A stretch of 56,152 nt of DNA from an uncultured Christensenellaceae bacterium (GCA_944380295.1 CALWHE010000012.1:1-56152); one strand, 5' to 3'; counted from the stretch's first letter, positions 44,461 to 53,783 are shown. Numbers and translations: made by a program. The notes: a model not told the origin generated them from the letters alone.

Positions 44461-45507
44461 GTGTCCGCGATCAAAGAACAGTTCAAACAGATAAGACCTT
44501 CCAATTTCTTCTTTCTCACCCTGGCGGGCATCATAAACGCGGTGGGCGTCACCCTCTTTTTGGCGCCGCCCGCGGTCAATCTGTTCGACAGCGGCTTTTC
44601 CGGCACTTCCATACTTTTGGGCAATCTCACGCAAAACGCCGGCATGAACATGAGCGTTTGGCTGGTCATTCTCAACGTGCCCTTTTTCCTGCTGGGACTT
44701 AAAAAGATGGGCGTGCCGTTCATCACGTATTCGCTTTATACGATAGGCGTTTACTCGCTCTTTTCCTGGTGTTTCCAGACGGGCTTCGGCATTGTCTTTC
44801 CGGAGGGCGGCTCTCCCGTTGCCGGCGATGACAAGCTGCTCTGCGCCATCTTCGGCGGACTTATCTCCGGCATAGGCAGCGGCATGACCATTCGCTTCGG
44901 CGGCGCGATAGACGGCGTGGAAGTGATGGCGGTGATGTTCTCCAAGCGCATAGGCATGACGGTGGGCACCTTTGTGATGAGTTACAACGTGCTGTTTTAT
45001 ATCGCCGCCGGCATAGTGACCAAAAGCTGGCAGGCGCCCCTTTACTCGGTGATAGCTTACGCGGTGGGACTTAAAGCGGTGGACTTTATGGTGGACGGCT
45101 TCGACAAAGCCAAGACCGCCTTCATCATCACGGAAAAGTATGACGAGATGGCGGCGCTTTTGTCCGAGGAGTTCGGCAGGGGCGTGACCAAGATGGACGC
45201 GGAGGGCTATTATTCCAAAACGCCCAAAACGGTGCTTTACTGCGTGGTAAACCGCTTTGAAGTGAACAAGCTCAAACAGATAGTGGTATCCGTCGATCCT
45301 TCCGCCTTCATGGTGATAAACGACGTGACGGACACTTTGGGCAGTTCGCTCAAATTCGGCAGGCGCAAGACGGTGGCGCGGCGCAGAAAAAAGCGTGAAG
45401 AAAAGATGGACGAGCTCAAAGCGGAACTGAAAGAGCGCATTTTGCCCCCGGAGGGTGCGGAAGCGGACGACGATTTGGACGAAAACAGGGATAAAAAAGC
45501 GGAATAA
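44461..45507 (+). CDS. YitT family membrane protein (DUF161/DUF2179)
   Basis: A 348-residue protein with five or six membrane segments in residues 15-215, the repeat-bearing YitT core (GGAIDGVEVMAVMFSKRIGM; SYNVLFYIAAG), then a cytoplasmic DUF2179 domain (KAKTAFIITEKYDEMAALL; VVNRFEVNKLKQIVVSVDP) and a charged Lys/Glu tail. Function is not established. Start GTG 44461 follows GAGG. It lies 64 nt before metF and may be transcribed with it. Confidence 0.9.
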   Translation: MSAIKEQFKQIRPSNFFFLTLAGIINAVGVTLFLAPPAVNLFDSGFSGTSILLGNLTQNAGMNMSVWLVILNVPFFLLGLKKMGVPFITYSLYTIGVYSLFSWCFQTGFGIVFPEGGSPVAGDDKLLCAIFGGLISGIGSGMTIRFGGAIDGVEVMAVMFSKRIGMTVGTFVMSYNVLFYIAAGIVTKSWQAPLYSVIAYAVGLKAVDFMVDGFDKAKTAFIITEKYDEMAALLSEEFGRGVTKMDAEGYYSKTPKTVLYCVVNRFEVNKLKQIVVSVDPSAFMVINDVTDTLGSSLKFGRRKTVARRRKKREEKMDELKAELKERILPPEGAEADDDLDENRDKKAE

Positions 45508-45571
45508 GGCGTTATTTTGCGCGCAAAATCTTTCAAAATGTGTTAGAATGTAAAAAACGGGAGAAAATGCC

Positions 45572-46447
45572 ATGAGGATAAGCGAGCTTTTCAGACAGAA
45601 AAAGGCGGTGTATTCGTTTGAGATATTCCCGCCCAAGATCAACGACGACATAAGCAAGATATATTCCACTTTGGATGAGATACGCGACATCTCGCCCGAT
45701 TACGTTTCCGTGACATACAGCGCCGGGGGCAGCAAAAATTCGCGCACGGCGGAGATAGCGGATCTTTTGAAAAACAAATACGGCACGGAGCCGCTGGCGC
45801 ACCTGACCTGCATAAATTCGGACAAGGCGGAAGTGGCGGCGGCGATAGAAAGGCTCAACGCCATCGGGGTGGAGAATATCCTGGCGCTGCGCGGGGACAG
45901 GATAGAGGGTGAGGAAAAGCACGATTTTGCTTACGCTTCCGATCTCATTCCCTTCATCAAAGAGCGCTCGGACGCAGACATAGGCGCGGCGTGTTATCCG
46001 GAAGGTCACCCGGAGAGCAAAAACATGGTGGAAGACATCCGCAATCTCAAAAGAAAGGTGGATCTGGGGGTGACGCACCTCAACACGCAGCTGTTTTTCG
46101 ATAACGACGTTTTTCTCAATTACATGGAAAAGGTGCGCCTTGCCGGCATAGACGTGCCCGTGCAGGCGGGCATCATGCCGCTGGTGAAAAAGTCGCAGTT
46201 CGGCGGCATCGTGCGCATGACGGGCGCGGGCATACCCGCCAAGATCTCGCGCATGTATGCTCGATTTGCGGACGATCCGCAGTCTTTGGAAGACGCGGGC
46301 GTGGCTTATGCCACCGATCAGATAATCGATCTGCTTTCCGCCGGCGTGCAGGGCATACACCTCTACATCATGAACAACGCGCGCGTGGCGCGTCGCATCA
46401 CACAGAACATAAAACCCATTTTGGACAGGATAAACGGTGAAGTTTGA
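45572..46447 (+). CDS. metF: Methylenetetrahydrofolate reductase
   Basis: A 291-residue flavoprotein TIM barrel reducing methylene-THF to methyl-THF, the methyl donor for MetH two genes downstream. Landmarks: catalytic Glu in YSFEIFPPK, VSVTYSAGGSK, NILALRGDR, GAACYPEGHPES and TQLFFDN. GGGAG precedes ATG 45572. Its 3' end overlaps the reactivation-protein gene by 11 nt. Confidence 0.95.
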   Translation: MRISELFRQKKAVYSFEIFPPKINDDISKIYSTLDEIRDISPDYVSVTYSAGGSKNSRTAEIADLLKNKYGTEPLAHLTCINSDKAEVAAAIERLNAIGVENILALRGDRIEGEEKHDFAYASDLIPFIKERSDADIGAACYPEGHPESKNMVEDIRNLKRKVDLGVTHLNTQLFFDNDVFLNYMEKVRLAGIDVPVQAGIMPLVKKSQFGGIVRMTGAGIPAKISRMYARFADDPQSLEDAGVAYATDQIIDLLSAGVQGIHLYIMNNARVARRITQNIKPILDRINGEV

Positions 46448-47069
46448 CAGGAGTGAAACGCTGCGCTATCTGGGCGTGAGAGGACTGCCGGACGAGCAAA
46501 CGCTCGCCCTGGCGGCACGCGGAGAAGAGGAAGCGGAAAAATACGCCAAGCCGCGCTTTATCGCCCGCAGGTTCGCTTTGGAAGGCGAGCCGCCCGTGCT
46601 TGCGGGAGAGGGCGTCGCGCTGCGCGGGCAGGACATCGCCCGCTATCTGCGCGGCTGTTCGGGCGTTTATCTCATCGCCGCCACCTTGGGCTTTGACGCG
46701 GAAAAACGCATAAATCATCTGATGAACACCTCTCCCGCCCTGGGCGTGGCGACGGACGCGGCGTGCACGAGCGCGCTGGAATGCTTTTTGGACGAGCGCT
46801 GCGCGCAGTTGGAGCGGGAATGCGGAAAAAAGTTGAAGCCGCGCTTTTCCTGCGGATACGGCGATTTCCCCCTCGCTCAGCAAAAAGACATGGTGCGCCT
46901 GCTGGACGCGGGCAGAAAGATAGGCGTTTTTCTGAGCGAGAGCATGATGCTCGCGCCGCAAAAATCCGTCACCGCCGTGGTGGGGATAGCGGAAGAGGAG
47001 TGCGCGGAGAGCGGCGGCTGCGCGGACTGCGGCAAAAAAGACTGCGCTTATAAAAAGGAGCCGAAATGA
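46437..47069 (+). CDS. Methionine synthase activation-domain protein
   Basis: A 210-residue stand-alone version of the MetH activation domain, which rebinds SAM to rescue oxidised cob(II)alamin. It has the SAM-binding-like RFSCGYGDFPLAQQKDMVRLL and a C-terminal cysteine cluster (C-A-D-C-G-K-K-D-C) typical of Clostridial split forms. GTG 46437 overlaps metF; the stop overlaps metH as ATGA. Its position directly before the truncated metH strongly supports the assignment. Confidence 0.88.
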   Translation: MKFDRSETLRYLGVRGLPDEQTLALAARGEEEAEKYAKPRFIARRFALEGEPPVLAGEGVALRGQDIARYLRGCSGVYLIAATLGFDAEKRINHLMNTSPALGVATDAACTSALECFLDERCAQLERECGKKLKPRFSCGYGDFPLAQQKDMVRLLDAGRKIGVFLSESMMLAPQKSVTAVVGIAEEECAESGGCADCGKKDCAYKKEPK

Positions 47070-49411
47070 AAGATTTTCTTGCTTTTGCAAAAGACCGTAT
47101 CGTCCTCTTGGACGGAGCCACGGGCACGCAGTTCCAGCTGCGCGGACTGCCCGCGGGAAAAAGCCCGGAGCTTTTGAACCTGGAAGATCCCGTCATGGTG
47201 GAAGAGATACACCGCGCCTATATTGGCGCGGGAAGCGACGTGATCTATGCCAACACCTTTGGCGCCAACCGCGTCAAGCTGGGCGACGGAGAGAGGGTAA
47301 AAAGCATTGTTAGGGCGGGTGTGAAAATAGCCCGCCGCGCCGCGGGCGACAAATTCGTCGCCTTGGACATCGGTCCCACCGGCGCGCTTTCCGAGCCGCT
47401 GGGCAGCATGACCTTCGAACAGGCATACGAGATATTTGCGGAAGTGGTAAAGGCGGGATCGGAAGCGGATCTCATCGTGATAGAAACCATGTCGGACTTG
47501 GCAGAGCTGCGCGCGGCGCTTTTGGCGGCAAGAGAAAATTCTTCGCTGCCCGTGATGTGTTCCATGACCTTTGAAGAGGGCGGCAGGACGTTTACGGGCG
47601 TGCCCGCGGAGGCTTACGCGCTCTGCGCCTCGCCCTTTGCGGACTTTGTGGGCATAAACTGCTCTCTGGGACCGGACAAGCTGCTGCCCGTCATGGAGCG
47701 CGTTGCCGCGCACACGGAGAGACCGCTTTTCATCAAAGCCAACGCCGGACTGCCTGACAAGGACATGCGTTACGACATCTCCGCAGGTGAATTTGCGCGC
47801 CTGCACGAGCCTTATCTGCAAATGGGCGTAAACGTCTTGGGCGGCTGCTGCGGCACCACACCCGAATACATCGCGGAGCTGAAAAAGCTGGTGCGCGGGA
47901 GTAAGCCGCGCGCGCGGCGCGTCAAAGTGCCGGCGGCGGTGTGCAGCGCGGAAAAAGTCGTTTATCTCGACAGGGTGCGCGTGATAGGCGAGCGCATAAA
48001 TCCCACCGGCAAAAAGGCGATGAAAGAGGCGCTGCTCAAAGGCGATATGGGCTATGTGGCGGCGCGCGCTGTGGAGCAGACGGAAGCGGGCGCGGACATT
48101 CTGGACGTGAACGCGGGCGTGCCCGGCATAGACGAAAAAGCCGTGCTCTGCCGGATGGTAAAGCGCGTGCAGGCGGCGTCGGACGCGCCCTTGCAGATAG
48201 ACTGCGGCAAGCCGGACGCCATAGAGGCGGCGCTCAGGCTCACGCACGGCAAGGCGATCGTCAACTCCGTCAACGCGGAGGAAGGTTCGCTTGCCTCCAT
48301 TTTGCCGCTTGTCGCCAAATACGGCGCGGCGGTGGTGGGGCTGACGGTGGATGAAGAGGGCATACCCGCCACCGTGGAAAAACGCTTGGAACTGGCGCGC
48401 AAAATAATAGAGCGCGCCAAGAGTTTGGGCATAAAAGAGCAGGACATTTATATAGACTGCCTCACGCTGACGGTGAGCGCAGAGCAGAGCCAAGCGCTGA
48501 ACACGCTGGAAGCGCTCAAAATCATCAAGAGCGAATACGACGTGCACACGGTGCTGGGCGTGTCCAACATCTCTTTCGGGCTGCCCGCGCGCGGCGCGGT
48601 GAACGCGGCGTTTCTGACCATGGCGATGCAGGCGGGGCTGGATCTGCCCATCATCAACCCCAACGCGGCGGAGATGATGGCGGCGGTGGACGCTTTCAAC
48701 GTGCTCGGCGGCGCGGACAAGGACTGCCGCGCTTATGTGCAAAAATACGCAGGACAGGCGGCGGCGCAGGCGTCCGCGCCCGCGGATAACAAGGCGGAGA
48801 ACAAGGATATATATTATTATATTTCCAAAGGTCTGCCCGAAGCGGCGCGCCTGACGGCGGAGCTTTTGCGTGAAAAAGAGCCCATGCAGGTGATAGACGA
48901 AGTGCTCATTCCCGCCCTCGACCGCGTTGGCGACGATTACGAAAAGGGCAGGATCTTCCTGCCGCAGCTGATAAGCTCGGCAGAAGCCGCCAAGGGGTGC
49001 TTTGAAGAGGTCAAACGCATGATCAAGAGCGGCGACGTGGGCAAAGGCGACATCGTGCTTGCCACCGTGTTCGGCGACGTGCACGACATCGGCAAAAACA
49101 TCGTTAAGACCGTGTTGGAAAATTACGGATACAAGGTGATAGACCTGGGCAAAAACGTGCCGCCCGAACAGGTGGTGCAGGCGTGCGAAAAGGGGAATAT
49201 CCGCCTTTGCGGACTTTCCGCGCTGATGACCACCACGGTGGAGAACATGCGCCTGACCATAGAACTGCTGAAAAAGCGCTGCCCGCAGTGCAAGGTGATG
49301 GTGGGCGGCGCGGTGCTCACGCAGGAGTATGCGGACAAGATAGGCGCGGACAAATATTGCAAAGACGCCGCCGCCAGCGCCAGGTATGCCGGCACAGTAT
49401 TTAATAACTGA
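47066..49411 (+). CDS. metH: Cobalamin-dependent methionine synthase lacking activation domain
   Basis: A 781-residue modular enzyme: homocysteine-binding barrel with zinc cysteines in GINCSLGPDKLL and NVLGGCCGTTPEYI; pterin-binding barrel (RVRVIGERINPTGKKAM; LDVNAGVPGIDEKAV); helical cap; and B12 domain with the cobalt-ligand His in VFGDVHDIGKNIVKTVL. The C-terminal activation domain of the roughly 1200-residue E. coli enzyme is missing and is supplied by the preceding gene. A low-complexity Ala/Gln linker precedes the cap domain. It closes the metF-activation-metH operon. Confidence 0.95.
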   Translation: MKDFLAFAKDRIVLLDGATGTQFQLRGLPAGKSPELLNLEDPVMVEEIHRAYIGAGSDVIYANTFGANRVKLGDGERVKSIVRAGVKIARRAAGDKFVALDIGPTGALSEPLGSMTFEQAYEIFAEVVKAGSEADLIVIETMSDLAELRAALLAARENSSLPVMCSMTFEEGGRTFTGVPAEAYALCASPFADFVGINCSLGPDKLLPVMERVAAHTERPLFIKANAGLPDKDMRYDISAGEFARLHEPYLQMGVNVLGGCCGTTPEYIAELKKLVRGSKPRARRVKVPAAVCSAEKVVYLDRVRVIGERINPTGKKAMKEALLKGDMGYVAARAVEQTEAGADILDVNAGVPGIDEKAVLCRMVKRVQAASDAPLQIDCGKPDAIEAALRLTHGKAIVNSVNAEEGSLASILPLVAKYGAAVVGLTVDEEGIPATVEKRLELARKIIERAKSLGIKEQDIYIDCLTLTVSAEQSQALNTLEALKIIKSEYDVHTVLGVSNISFGLPARGAVNAAFLTMAMQAGLDLPIINPNAAEMMAAVDAFNVLGGADKDCRAYVQKYAGQAAAQASAPADNKAENKDIYYYISKGLPEAARLTAELLREKEPMQVIDEVLIPALDRVGDDYEKGRIFLPQLISSAEAAKGCFEEVKRMIKSGDVGKGDIVLATVFGDVHDIGKNIVKTVLENYGYKVIDLGKNVPPEQVVQACEKGNIRLCGLSALMTTTVENMRLTIELLKKRCPQCKVMVGGAVLTQEYADKIGADKYCKDAAASARYAGTVFNN

Positions 49412-49429
49412 AAAAGACAAACTTTGTCT

Positions 49430-49453
49430 GCGCGCCCCGCGGGGCGCGCTTTT
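49430..49453 (+). terminator. Terminator after metH
   Basis: GCGCGCCCC/GGGGCGCGC (49430-49438, 49441-49449) with a two-base centre, then TTTT. A second small hairpin (AGACAA/TTGTCT, 49416-49430) with T's on the other strand may terminate the convergent minus operon. Confidence 0.8.
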
Positions 49454-49532
49454 CATTATGCGGCAAAAAAGAGCGCGCAAAAGCCTTTCAAGCGGCGCGT
49501 GCAAGCGCGGAAAACTCCGTCTGCCCCTGCTT

Positions 49533-50162
49533 TCACTTGCGTTCGGTGGGCTCTATCAGCAGACAATTAAAGGTGTTTTGCGCAATTTTTCCGCCCCTGC
49601 CACTTGTTTTTTGCGCCCTTGCGCGGCGGAGCAGTCCGGCGGGCAGCATTTTTTTCAAAAGAGCGGTGAGCGGAGAAAAAAGCAGGATAAACAAAGCGGC
49701 GTTGCAGACGATCTGCGTGACGTAAAACGCCGCGCCGCGCGCGTAAAGCAGGGCGAATCTGCTCCAAAAATTTTCGTGAAAGCCGGTGAAAAGACCGGTG
49801 TCTATCAGAGAAGAGAGCACGCCGAACGCCACGGTCGCCGCGCAGGCGATGAGGGTGAGGACAAAGCGGTTTTTCACGCCCGCCTTGCCCAAAAGAGCGA
49901 AAACGAGGGCGAGCAGCGGCCAGTAAACAAAGTAGAGGATCACCCAGCTGCCCACGCCCCAGATCAGCATTTCCACGCCGCAGAAAACAAAGGCGGAGAG
50001 CACGCCGCCCGCACCGAAGACATATCCGTAAGAGGCGAGCAAAAGGGTGACCACCTCCACGTTGGGCAGGGCGGAGAGCGCCAGTTTGCCCGCCGTCACG
50101 GTGGCGGCGCACACGGCGACATAGGCGATCTGCAAGGCGGTGAGCCGGGCGCGCGCTTTCAT
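49533..50162 (-). CDS. ECF transporter S component-like protein, probably for cobalamin
   Basis: A 209-residue membrane protein with six hydrophobic segments. The N-terminal pattern (LTALQIAYVAVCAATVTAGK; ALSALPNVEVVTLLLASYGY) is typical of energy-coupling-factor substrate-binding S components, which share an ATPase module encoded elsewhere. Specificity is inferred from control by the cobalamin riboswitch at 50815 and the DUF4430 partner. Its ATG 50162 shares one nucleotide with the lipoprotein stop. It converges on metH. Confidence 0.8.
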   Translation of the reverse strand: MKARARLTALQIAYVAVCAATVTAGKLALSALPNVEVVTLLLASYGYVFGAGGVLSAFVFCGVEMLIWGVGSWVILYFVYWPLLALVFALLGKAGVKNRFVLTLIACAATVAFGVLSSLIDTGLFTGFHENFWSRFALLYARGAAFYVTQIVCNAALFILLFSPLTALLKKMLPAGLLRRARAQKTSGRGGKIAQNTFNCLLIEPTERK

Positions 50163-50647
50163 CAATAGGTGACGTAAGTTATCACCACCACGCAGCCGTC
50201 TTGGATGGTCATGGCGGAAACTCCCACGCCGGAAGGGTAACAGATCACCTCGGCGCCGTTTTTGTCCGTGTAAACGTGATTTTCCGCTTCAAAGGTGCCT
50301 TTGTCCTTTTCCACGCTGGTGTAAACGGTGAGGTATCTGCCCGCCCGTTCGTCCTGAGTAAGCCCGCCCACGGCGGTGAGGAACGCCCCGTAAGCGCTGC
50401 TTTCGGCGGCGTAAGTGAGTTTTTCCTGCAAACGCAGGCTTTCCAAAACGTTCATCAAGCCGGTGTTTTCGTTATAAGACATGGCGTTCAGATCCACTTC
50501 CAGCGTCTGCGTATACTCCGCGCCGTCCGTGAGCACCAGGGTCATGAAGTCCCCGGAAACTTCTCCGCCCTGTCCGCAGGCGAAAAGCGCGGTGAGCGCC
50601 GAGGCGATGACGATCAAAACGATCGCCGCTTTGAGTGATTTTTTCAT
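50162..50647 (-). CDS. DUF4430 lipoprotein, candidate B12 binder
   Basis: A 161-residue lipoprotein with signal MKKSLKAAIVLIV and lipobox LFAC at about residue 24. The domain is DUF4430-like, related to the C-terminal domain of transcobalamin: LNENTGL-type MSYNENTGLMNVLESL, YGAFLTAVGGL and YTDKNGAEVICY. DUF4430 proteins with ECF S components under cobalamin riboswitches are proposed B12 uptake systems in gut Firmicutes. AAAGGAG precedes ATG 50647. Confidence 0.8.
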   Translation of the reverse strand: MKKSLKAAIVLIVIASALTALFACGQGGEVSGDFMTLVLTDGAEYTQTLEVDLNAMSYNENTGLMNVLESLRLQEKLTYAAESSAYGAFLTAVGGLTQDERAGRYLTVYTSVEKDKGTFEAENHVYTDKNGAEVICYPSGVGVSAMTIQDGCVVVITYVTY

Positions 50648-50730
50648 ACGTTCTCCTTTGGCAAGGTGCGTCCTTGCTCTATTTTGTGCGGTTTGCCCGC
50701 CGGTTGCGGAAAATTTTGCTCAAAGCGCGG

Positions 50731-50764
50731 AAAATAAAGGCTCCCCGAACGCCGTTCGGGGAGC
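50731..50764 (-). terminator. Riboswitch expression-platform terminator
   Basis: GCTCCCCGAAC and GTTCGGGGAGC (11 bp, loop GGC) lie between the aptamer and the lipoprotein gene, followed on the minus strand by CTTTATTTT. This would stop transcription when cobalamin is bound. Confidence 0.8.
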
Positions 50765-50814
50765 GGAACGCATGTGAAAAAGCGCCCCTGCCTCCCTCCG
50801 AAGCTTTGGCATAT

Positions 50815-50965
50815 GCGGCGCAGGCAGGTCTCCTGACTTGCGGTTTCATGCCTTGCGCCCGCCTTCCCCCGCAGGGTGGCGATGGGCGCTTGTAACCGTT
50901 ACAGTAGCGGGGGCTGTCCGCGATTTTCACGCGGTTCCCGTTTTAATGCTTTTTCCCGCGCGCGG
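50815..50965 (-). promoter_or_regulatory. Cobalamin riboswitch
   Basis: On the minus strand the aptamer core is clear: GCCCCCGCTACTGTAACGG (50914-50896), GCGGGGGAAGGCGGGC-like segment, GAAACCGCAAGTCAGG and the B12 box TCAGGAGACCTGCC (50836-50823). This class represses downstream uptake or synthesis genes when adenosyl- or methylcobalamin is abundant. It precedes a terminator, then the DUF4430 lipoprotein and ECF S component genes. Confidence 0.93.
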
Positions 50966-50995
50966 CGGAAAAACGCGCAACCTTGTGCCGATAAA

Positions 50996-51025
50996 ATGAT
51001 ATTATGTGCCGCGCCGCGCTGTCAA
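50996..51025 (-). promoter_or_regulatory. Promoter for the cobalamin-controlled operon
   Basis: On the minus strand TTGACA (51025-51020), 18-nt spacer, TATCAT (51001-50996), about 35 nt before the riboswitch. Confidence 0.65.
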
Positions 51026-51318
51026 GCGGATAAGCGCCGCATTGCAAAATATTCGCAAACGCGCCCAAAGGCTTGCGGAAGCTACGCGTGAGATAATAAA
51101 AGCGGCGGAGCAAGCGAGCAGGACAGGGCGCGCGGCAACATCAAGTTTGCATAAAGCGCGCCGGATAAGCGCGCAGGTCGATATTTTTCCGCATTCGGGC
51201 GGGTTTTTCATTTGTAAGAAAGTTGTAAGAAACTTGTCATAACGCCGCAAGAAAGAGATGCCATAATGTGTTTGTAAGCGGGAAAGACTACTTTCCGAAA
51301 AAGAAAAGAGGTGTTATC
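51026..51318. other. Intergenic region between divergent units
   Basis: I see no supported gene here. The A-rich end contains TTGTCA (51234) and CATAAT (51262) but with a 22-nt spacing, so the promoter of the SDR gene is unclear. The ribosome site AGAGG lies at 51307. Confidence 0.5.
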
Positions 51319-52890
51319 ATGGGCGTTATCATAGCATTGACGGGCGGCAGCGGACATATGGGCAGCGCGGTCACGCAGCAGCTCAAAACTTTGGACGGCG
51401 TGGACGAGATCAGGTTCTTGCTTTTGGACAAAAAGCGCGAGCGCCGCTTTTTTGCGCGGGCAAAGCGCGGGGCAAAGTGCCGCATGAGCGCCGTTTTCGG
51501 CGACATCGCGCGGCGGGAAAACTGCGACGAGCTGGTGCGCGGCGCGGATTACGTCATCAATCTGGCGGCGGTGATACCGCCCCATTCGGACAAAAACGCG
51601 CAGGCGAGTTACGAGTGCAACTGGCTGGGCGCGCGCAACATCGCAGACAGCGTTTATGCCTGTTCTCCCCAGCCCAAGCTGATACATTGTTCCACGGTGG
51701 CGCTTTACGGTCACCGCAATTATCTGCACCCCTGGGGCAGGGTGGGCGATCCGCTGCTCGTTTCCCCCTTCGACAATTACGCCGCGCACAAGAAAAAGGG
51801 CGAACGCTATGTGATGGAGCGCGGCATCAAGACCTGGGCGGTGCTGCGCCAGACGGGCATGCTCTATAAAAATCTGCTCTTTTGCAATATCAACGACGGA
51901 CTGATGTTCCACACCTGCCTCAACGTGCCGCTGGAATGGGTGAGCGACACAGACAGCGGCAGACTGCTGCGCAACATCATAGAAAAAGACCTCAGAGGTG
52001 AAGCCGGCGACTTTTGGCGCAAGTGTTACGACATCGGCGGGGGCGATGGCAACCGCAACACGGGCTTTGAGACCTTTGACGACTGCTTCAAGGAATTGGG
52101 GCTGAACACCAAAAAGGAGCTTTCTCCCGCCTGGCATTCCATACGCAACTTTCACGGCGTTTGGTTTGAAGACAGCAACGTGCTGCAAGAGATGTTCGGA
52201 TTTTGCCACGACCGCGCGGACACTTACTGGAAAGAGGTGTTCGACAAGCGCCGCATTTTCCGCCTTGCCAAGATCTTGCCGGACGGCTTGGTTTCCCGCC
52301 TGGTGCTCAAACGCTTGCTCAAAGATTACAACGCGCCGCGCAAGTGGATCAAGGACGGCGAAAAAGGGCTGATAAAGGCTTATTTCGGCGCCAGCCTCAA
52401 CGTGGACTGCCTGATCACGGACTGGAAAGATTATCCGCTCTTGTGCGAAGGCAAGGTGGTGGGCGGCAGCGTGGATTACAACGCGCTGCGCGATCCCGCC
52501 AACGTCAAGGCGATGGGCATGCACCTCGATCACGGCTATGACGAGAGCAAGCCGGACGCGGAATTGGATATAGAGGACATGAAGAGGGCGGCGCGTTTCC
52601 GCGGCGGGGAATGCCTTTCCGAGGAGATGGTCAAGGGCGACCTTTACACGCCTTTGAAGTGGCGCTGCCATGACGGGCACGAATTTTACGCCATGCCTTA
52701 CACGGTGATCAAGGCGGGGCATTGGTGCGAAGAGTGCGAGCCTTTGGGCAGATGGGACTTTGACAGACAGGCAAAATTTTCGCCTTTTTACGCGCAGGTG
52801 TGGTTCGACACGCACGCCAAGGGAGAGAGATATGTCTATCATTACGACAAAAACGGAAAAGCCGTTTACGACGTGGAGGAGGCGCAATAA
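51319..52890 (+). CDS. NAD-dependent epimerase/dehydratase (SDR) with zinc-finger-like C-terminus
   Basis: A 523-residue protein. Residues 1 to about 330 are an extended short-chain dehydrogenase: TGGSGHMG (8-15) nucleotide loop and the catalytic Y154-x-x-x-K158 (NYAAHKKKGE). After a linker, the C-terminal 150 residues contain Cys450, GH, and Cys470-x-x-Cys473 (LKWRCHDGHEF; GHWCEEC), resembling small zinc-ribbon domains. The substrate is unknown; nucleotide-sugar or lipid-sterol-type relatives are possible. Typical epimerases end at about 310-350 residues. AGAGG precedes ATG 51319. Its stop overlaps the EFR1 start (TAATG). Confidence 0.8.
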   Translation: MGVIIALTGGSGHMGSAVTQQLKTLDGVDEIRFLLLDKKRERRFFARAKRGAKCRMSAVFGDIARRENCDELVRGADYVINLAAVIPPHSDKNAQASYECNWLGARNIADSVYACSPQPKLIHCSTVALYGHRNYLHPWGRVGDPLLVSPFDNYAAHKKKGERYVMERGIKTWAVLRQTGMLYKNLLFCNINDGLMFHTCLNVPLEWVSDTDSGRLLRNIIEKDLRGEAGDFWRKCYDIGGGDGNRNTGFETFDDCFKELGLNTKKELSPAWHSIRNFHGVWFEDSNVLQEMFGFCHDRADTYWKEVFDKRRIFRLAKILPDGLVSRLVLKRLLKDYNAPRKWIKDGEKGLIKAYFGASLNVDCLITDWKDYPLLCEGKVVGGSVDYNALRDPANVKAMGMHLDHGYDESKPDAELDIEDMKRAARFRGGECLSEEMVKGDLYTPLKWRCHDGHEFYAMPYTVIKAGHWCEECEPLGRWDFDRQAKFSPFYAQVWFDTHAKGERYVYHYDKNGKAVYDVEEAQ

Positions 52891-53756
52891 TGAAAAACGT
52901 GGGGATATATTATTTTTCCGGAACGGGGAACACCCTAAGAGTGTGCAAACTCATCAAAGAGGAGTTGGAGAAGTTGGACGCGCAGGCGCGCCTGATCGAT
53001 TTGGACGCGCCCGTCGGCAAAGCGGACGAGCCGGAAAACTTTGACGTTTTTGCCGTGGCTTATCCCGTGCACGGCTTCAACGCGCCGCAGATAGTCATAG
53101 ACCGTCTGAAAGATTTTCCGCAGGGCGACAAGGATTATTACATCATAAAAAGTTCGGGAGAGCCTGCGCCCGCCAACCGCGATTCTTCTCATCAGATAAA
53201 CAAGATACTGGGCAAAAAGGGATACGGGATGATGGACGAATTCCACTATGTCATGCCCTATAATATGATTTTCCGCCACAGTGACGAGATGGTGGGCATG
53301 ATGTGGGCGCGCGCCTTGCAGGCAGCGCCCTGCGACGCGCGTGAGATCGCGGAAGGCGGCAGGGGAGAGATAAAGCAAAAATTGCGCCATAAGTTTATCT
53401 CGCGCCTTTTCATGCTGGAACACGGCGGCATGCGCGTCATCGGCAGAGGCTTTAAGGTGGACATGAAAAAGTGCGTCAAGTGCGGCAAATGCGTGAAAAA
53501 CTGCCCCGTGCAGAACATCGCCTTCGACGGGGAAAAGTTCACTTTCGGGAAAAAGTGTTTGGGCTGCGTGCGCTGTTCTTTTAACTGCCCCACCGGCGCT
53601 ATCCGGATATCCGTGCTGGAAGGGTGGAAGGTGAACGGCGCTTACAAGATAGAGGCGGCGGAATACGACGAGGCAAAGGTGTGCAAATATTGCAACAAGT
53701 CCTATAAAAAATATTTTACCGCCAAGGGCGGCAACAGCATTGAAAAACAAAAGTAA
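52890..53756 (+). CDS. EFR1-family flavodoxin/ferredoxin fusion
   Basis: A 288-residue redox protein. Residues 1 to about 150 are flavodoxin-like with FMN loop FSGTGNT (about 8-14). Two 4Fe-4S clusters follow: C195-V-K-C-G-K-C-V-K-N-C-P and C223-L-G-C-V-R-C-S-F-N-C-P. This EFR1 architecture is common in anaerobic Clostridia and is thought to shuttle electrons, but its partners are unknown. One-nucleotide overlap with the SDR gene suggests it may supply electrons to that enzyme, which is inference. Confidence 0.9.
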   Translation: MKNVGIYYFSGTGNTLRVCKLIKEELEKLDAQARLIDLDAPVGKADEPENFDVFAVAYPVHGFNAPQIVIDRLKDFPQGDKDYYIIKSSGEPAPANRDSSHQINKILGKKGYGMMDEFHYVMPYNMIFRHSDEMVGMMWARALQAAPCDAREIAEGGRGEIKQKLRHKFISRLFMLEHGGMRVIGRGFKVDMKKCVKCGKCVKNCPVQNIAFDGEKFTFGKKCLGCVRCSFNCPTGAIRISVLEGWKVNGAYKIEAAEYDEAKVCKYCNKSYKKYFTAKGGNSIEKQK

Positions 53757-53769
53757 GTGTGATAAAATT
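53741..53769 (+). promoter_or_regulatory. Candidate promoter for two-component genes
   Basis: TTGAAA (53741-53746), 17-nt spacer, TAAAAT (53764-53769), overlapping the end of the EFR1 gene and 15 nt before the regulator start. Confidence 0.55.
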
Positions 53770-53783
53770 CAAGTGGTGATATT

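Noticed and set aside
47048..49504. 818-residue open frame opposite metH, and similar long frames opposite fusA, the transporter and the SDR
   Set aside because: Plus or annotated strands encode unmistakable families; the shadows have no ribosome sites and His/Arg-rich low-information composition.
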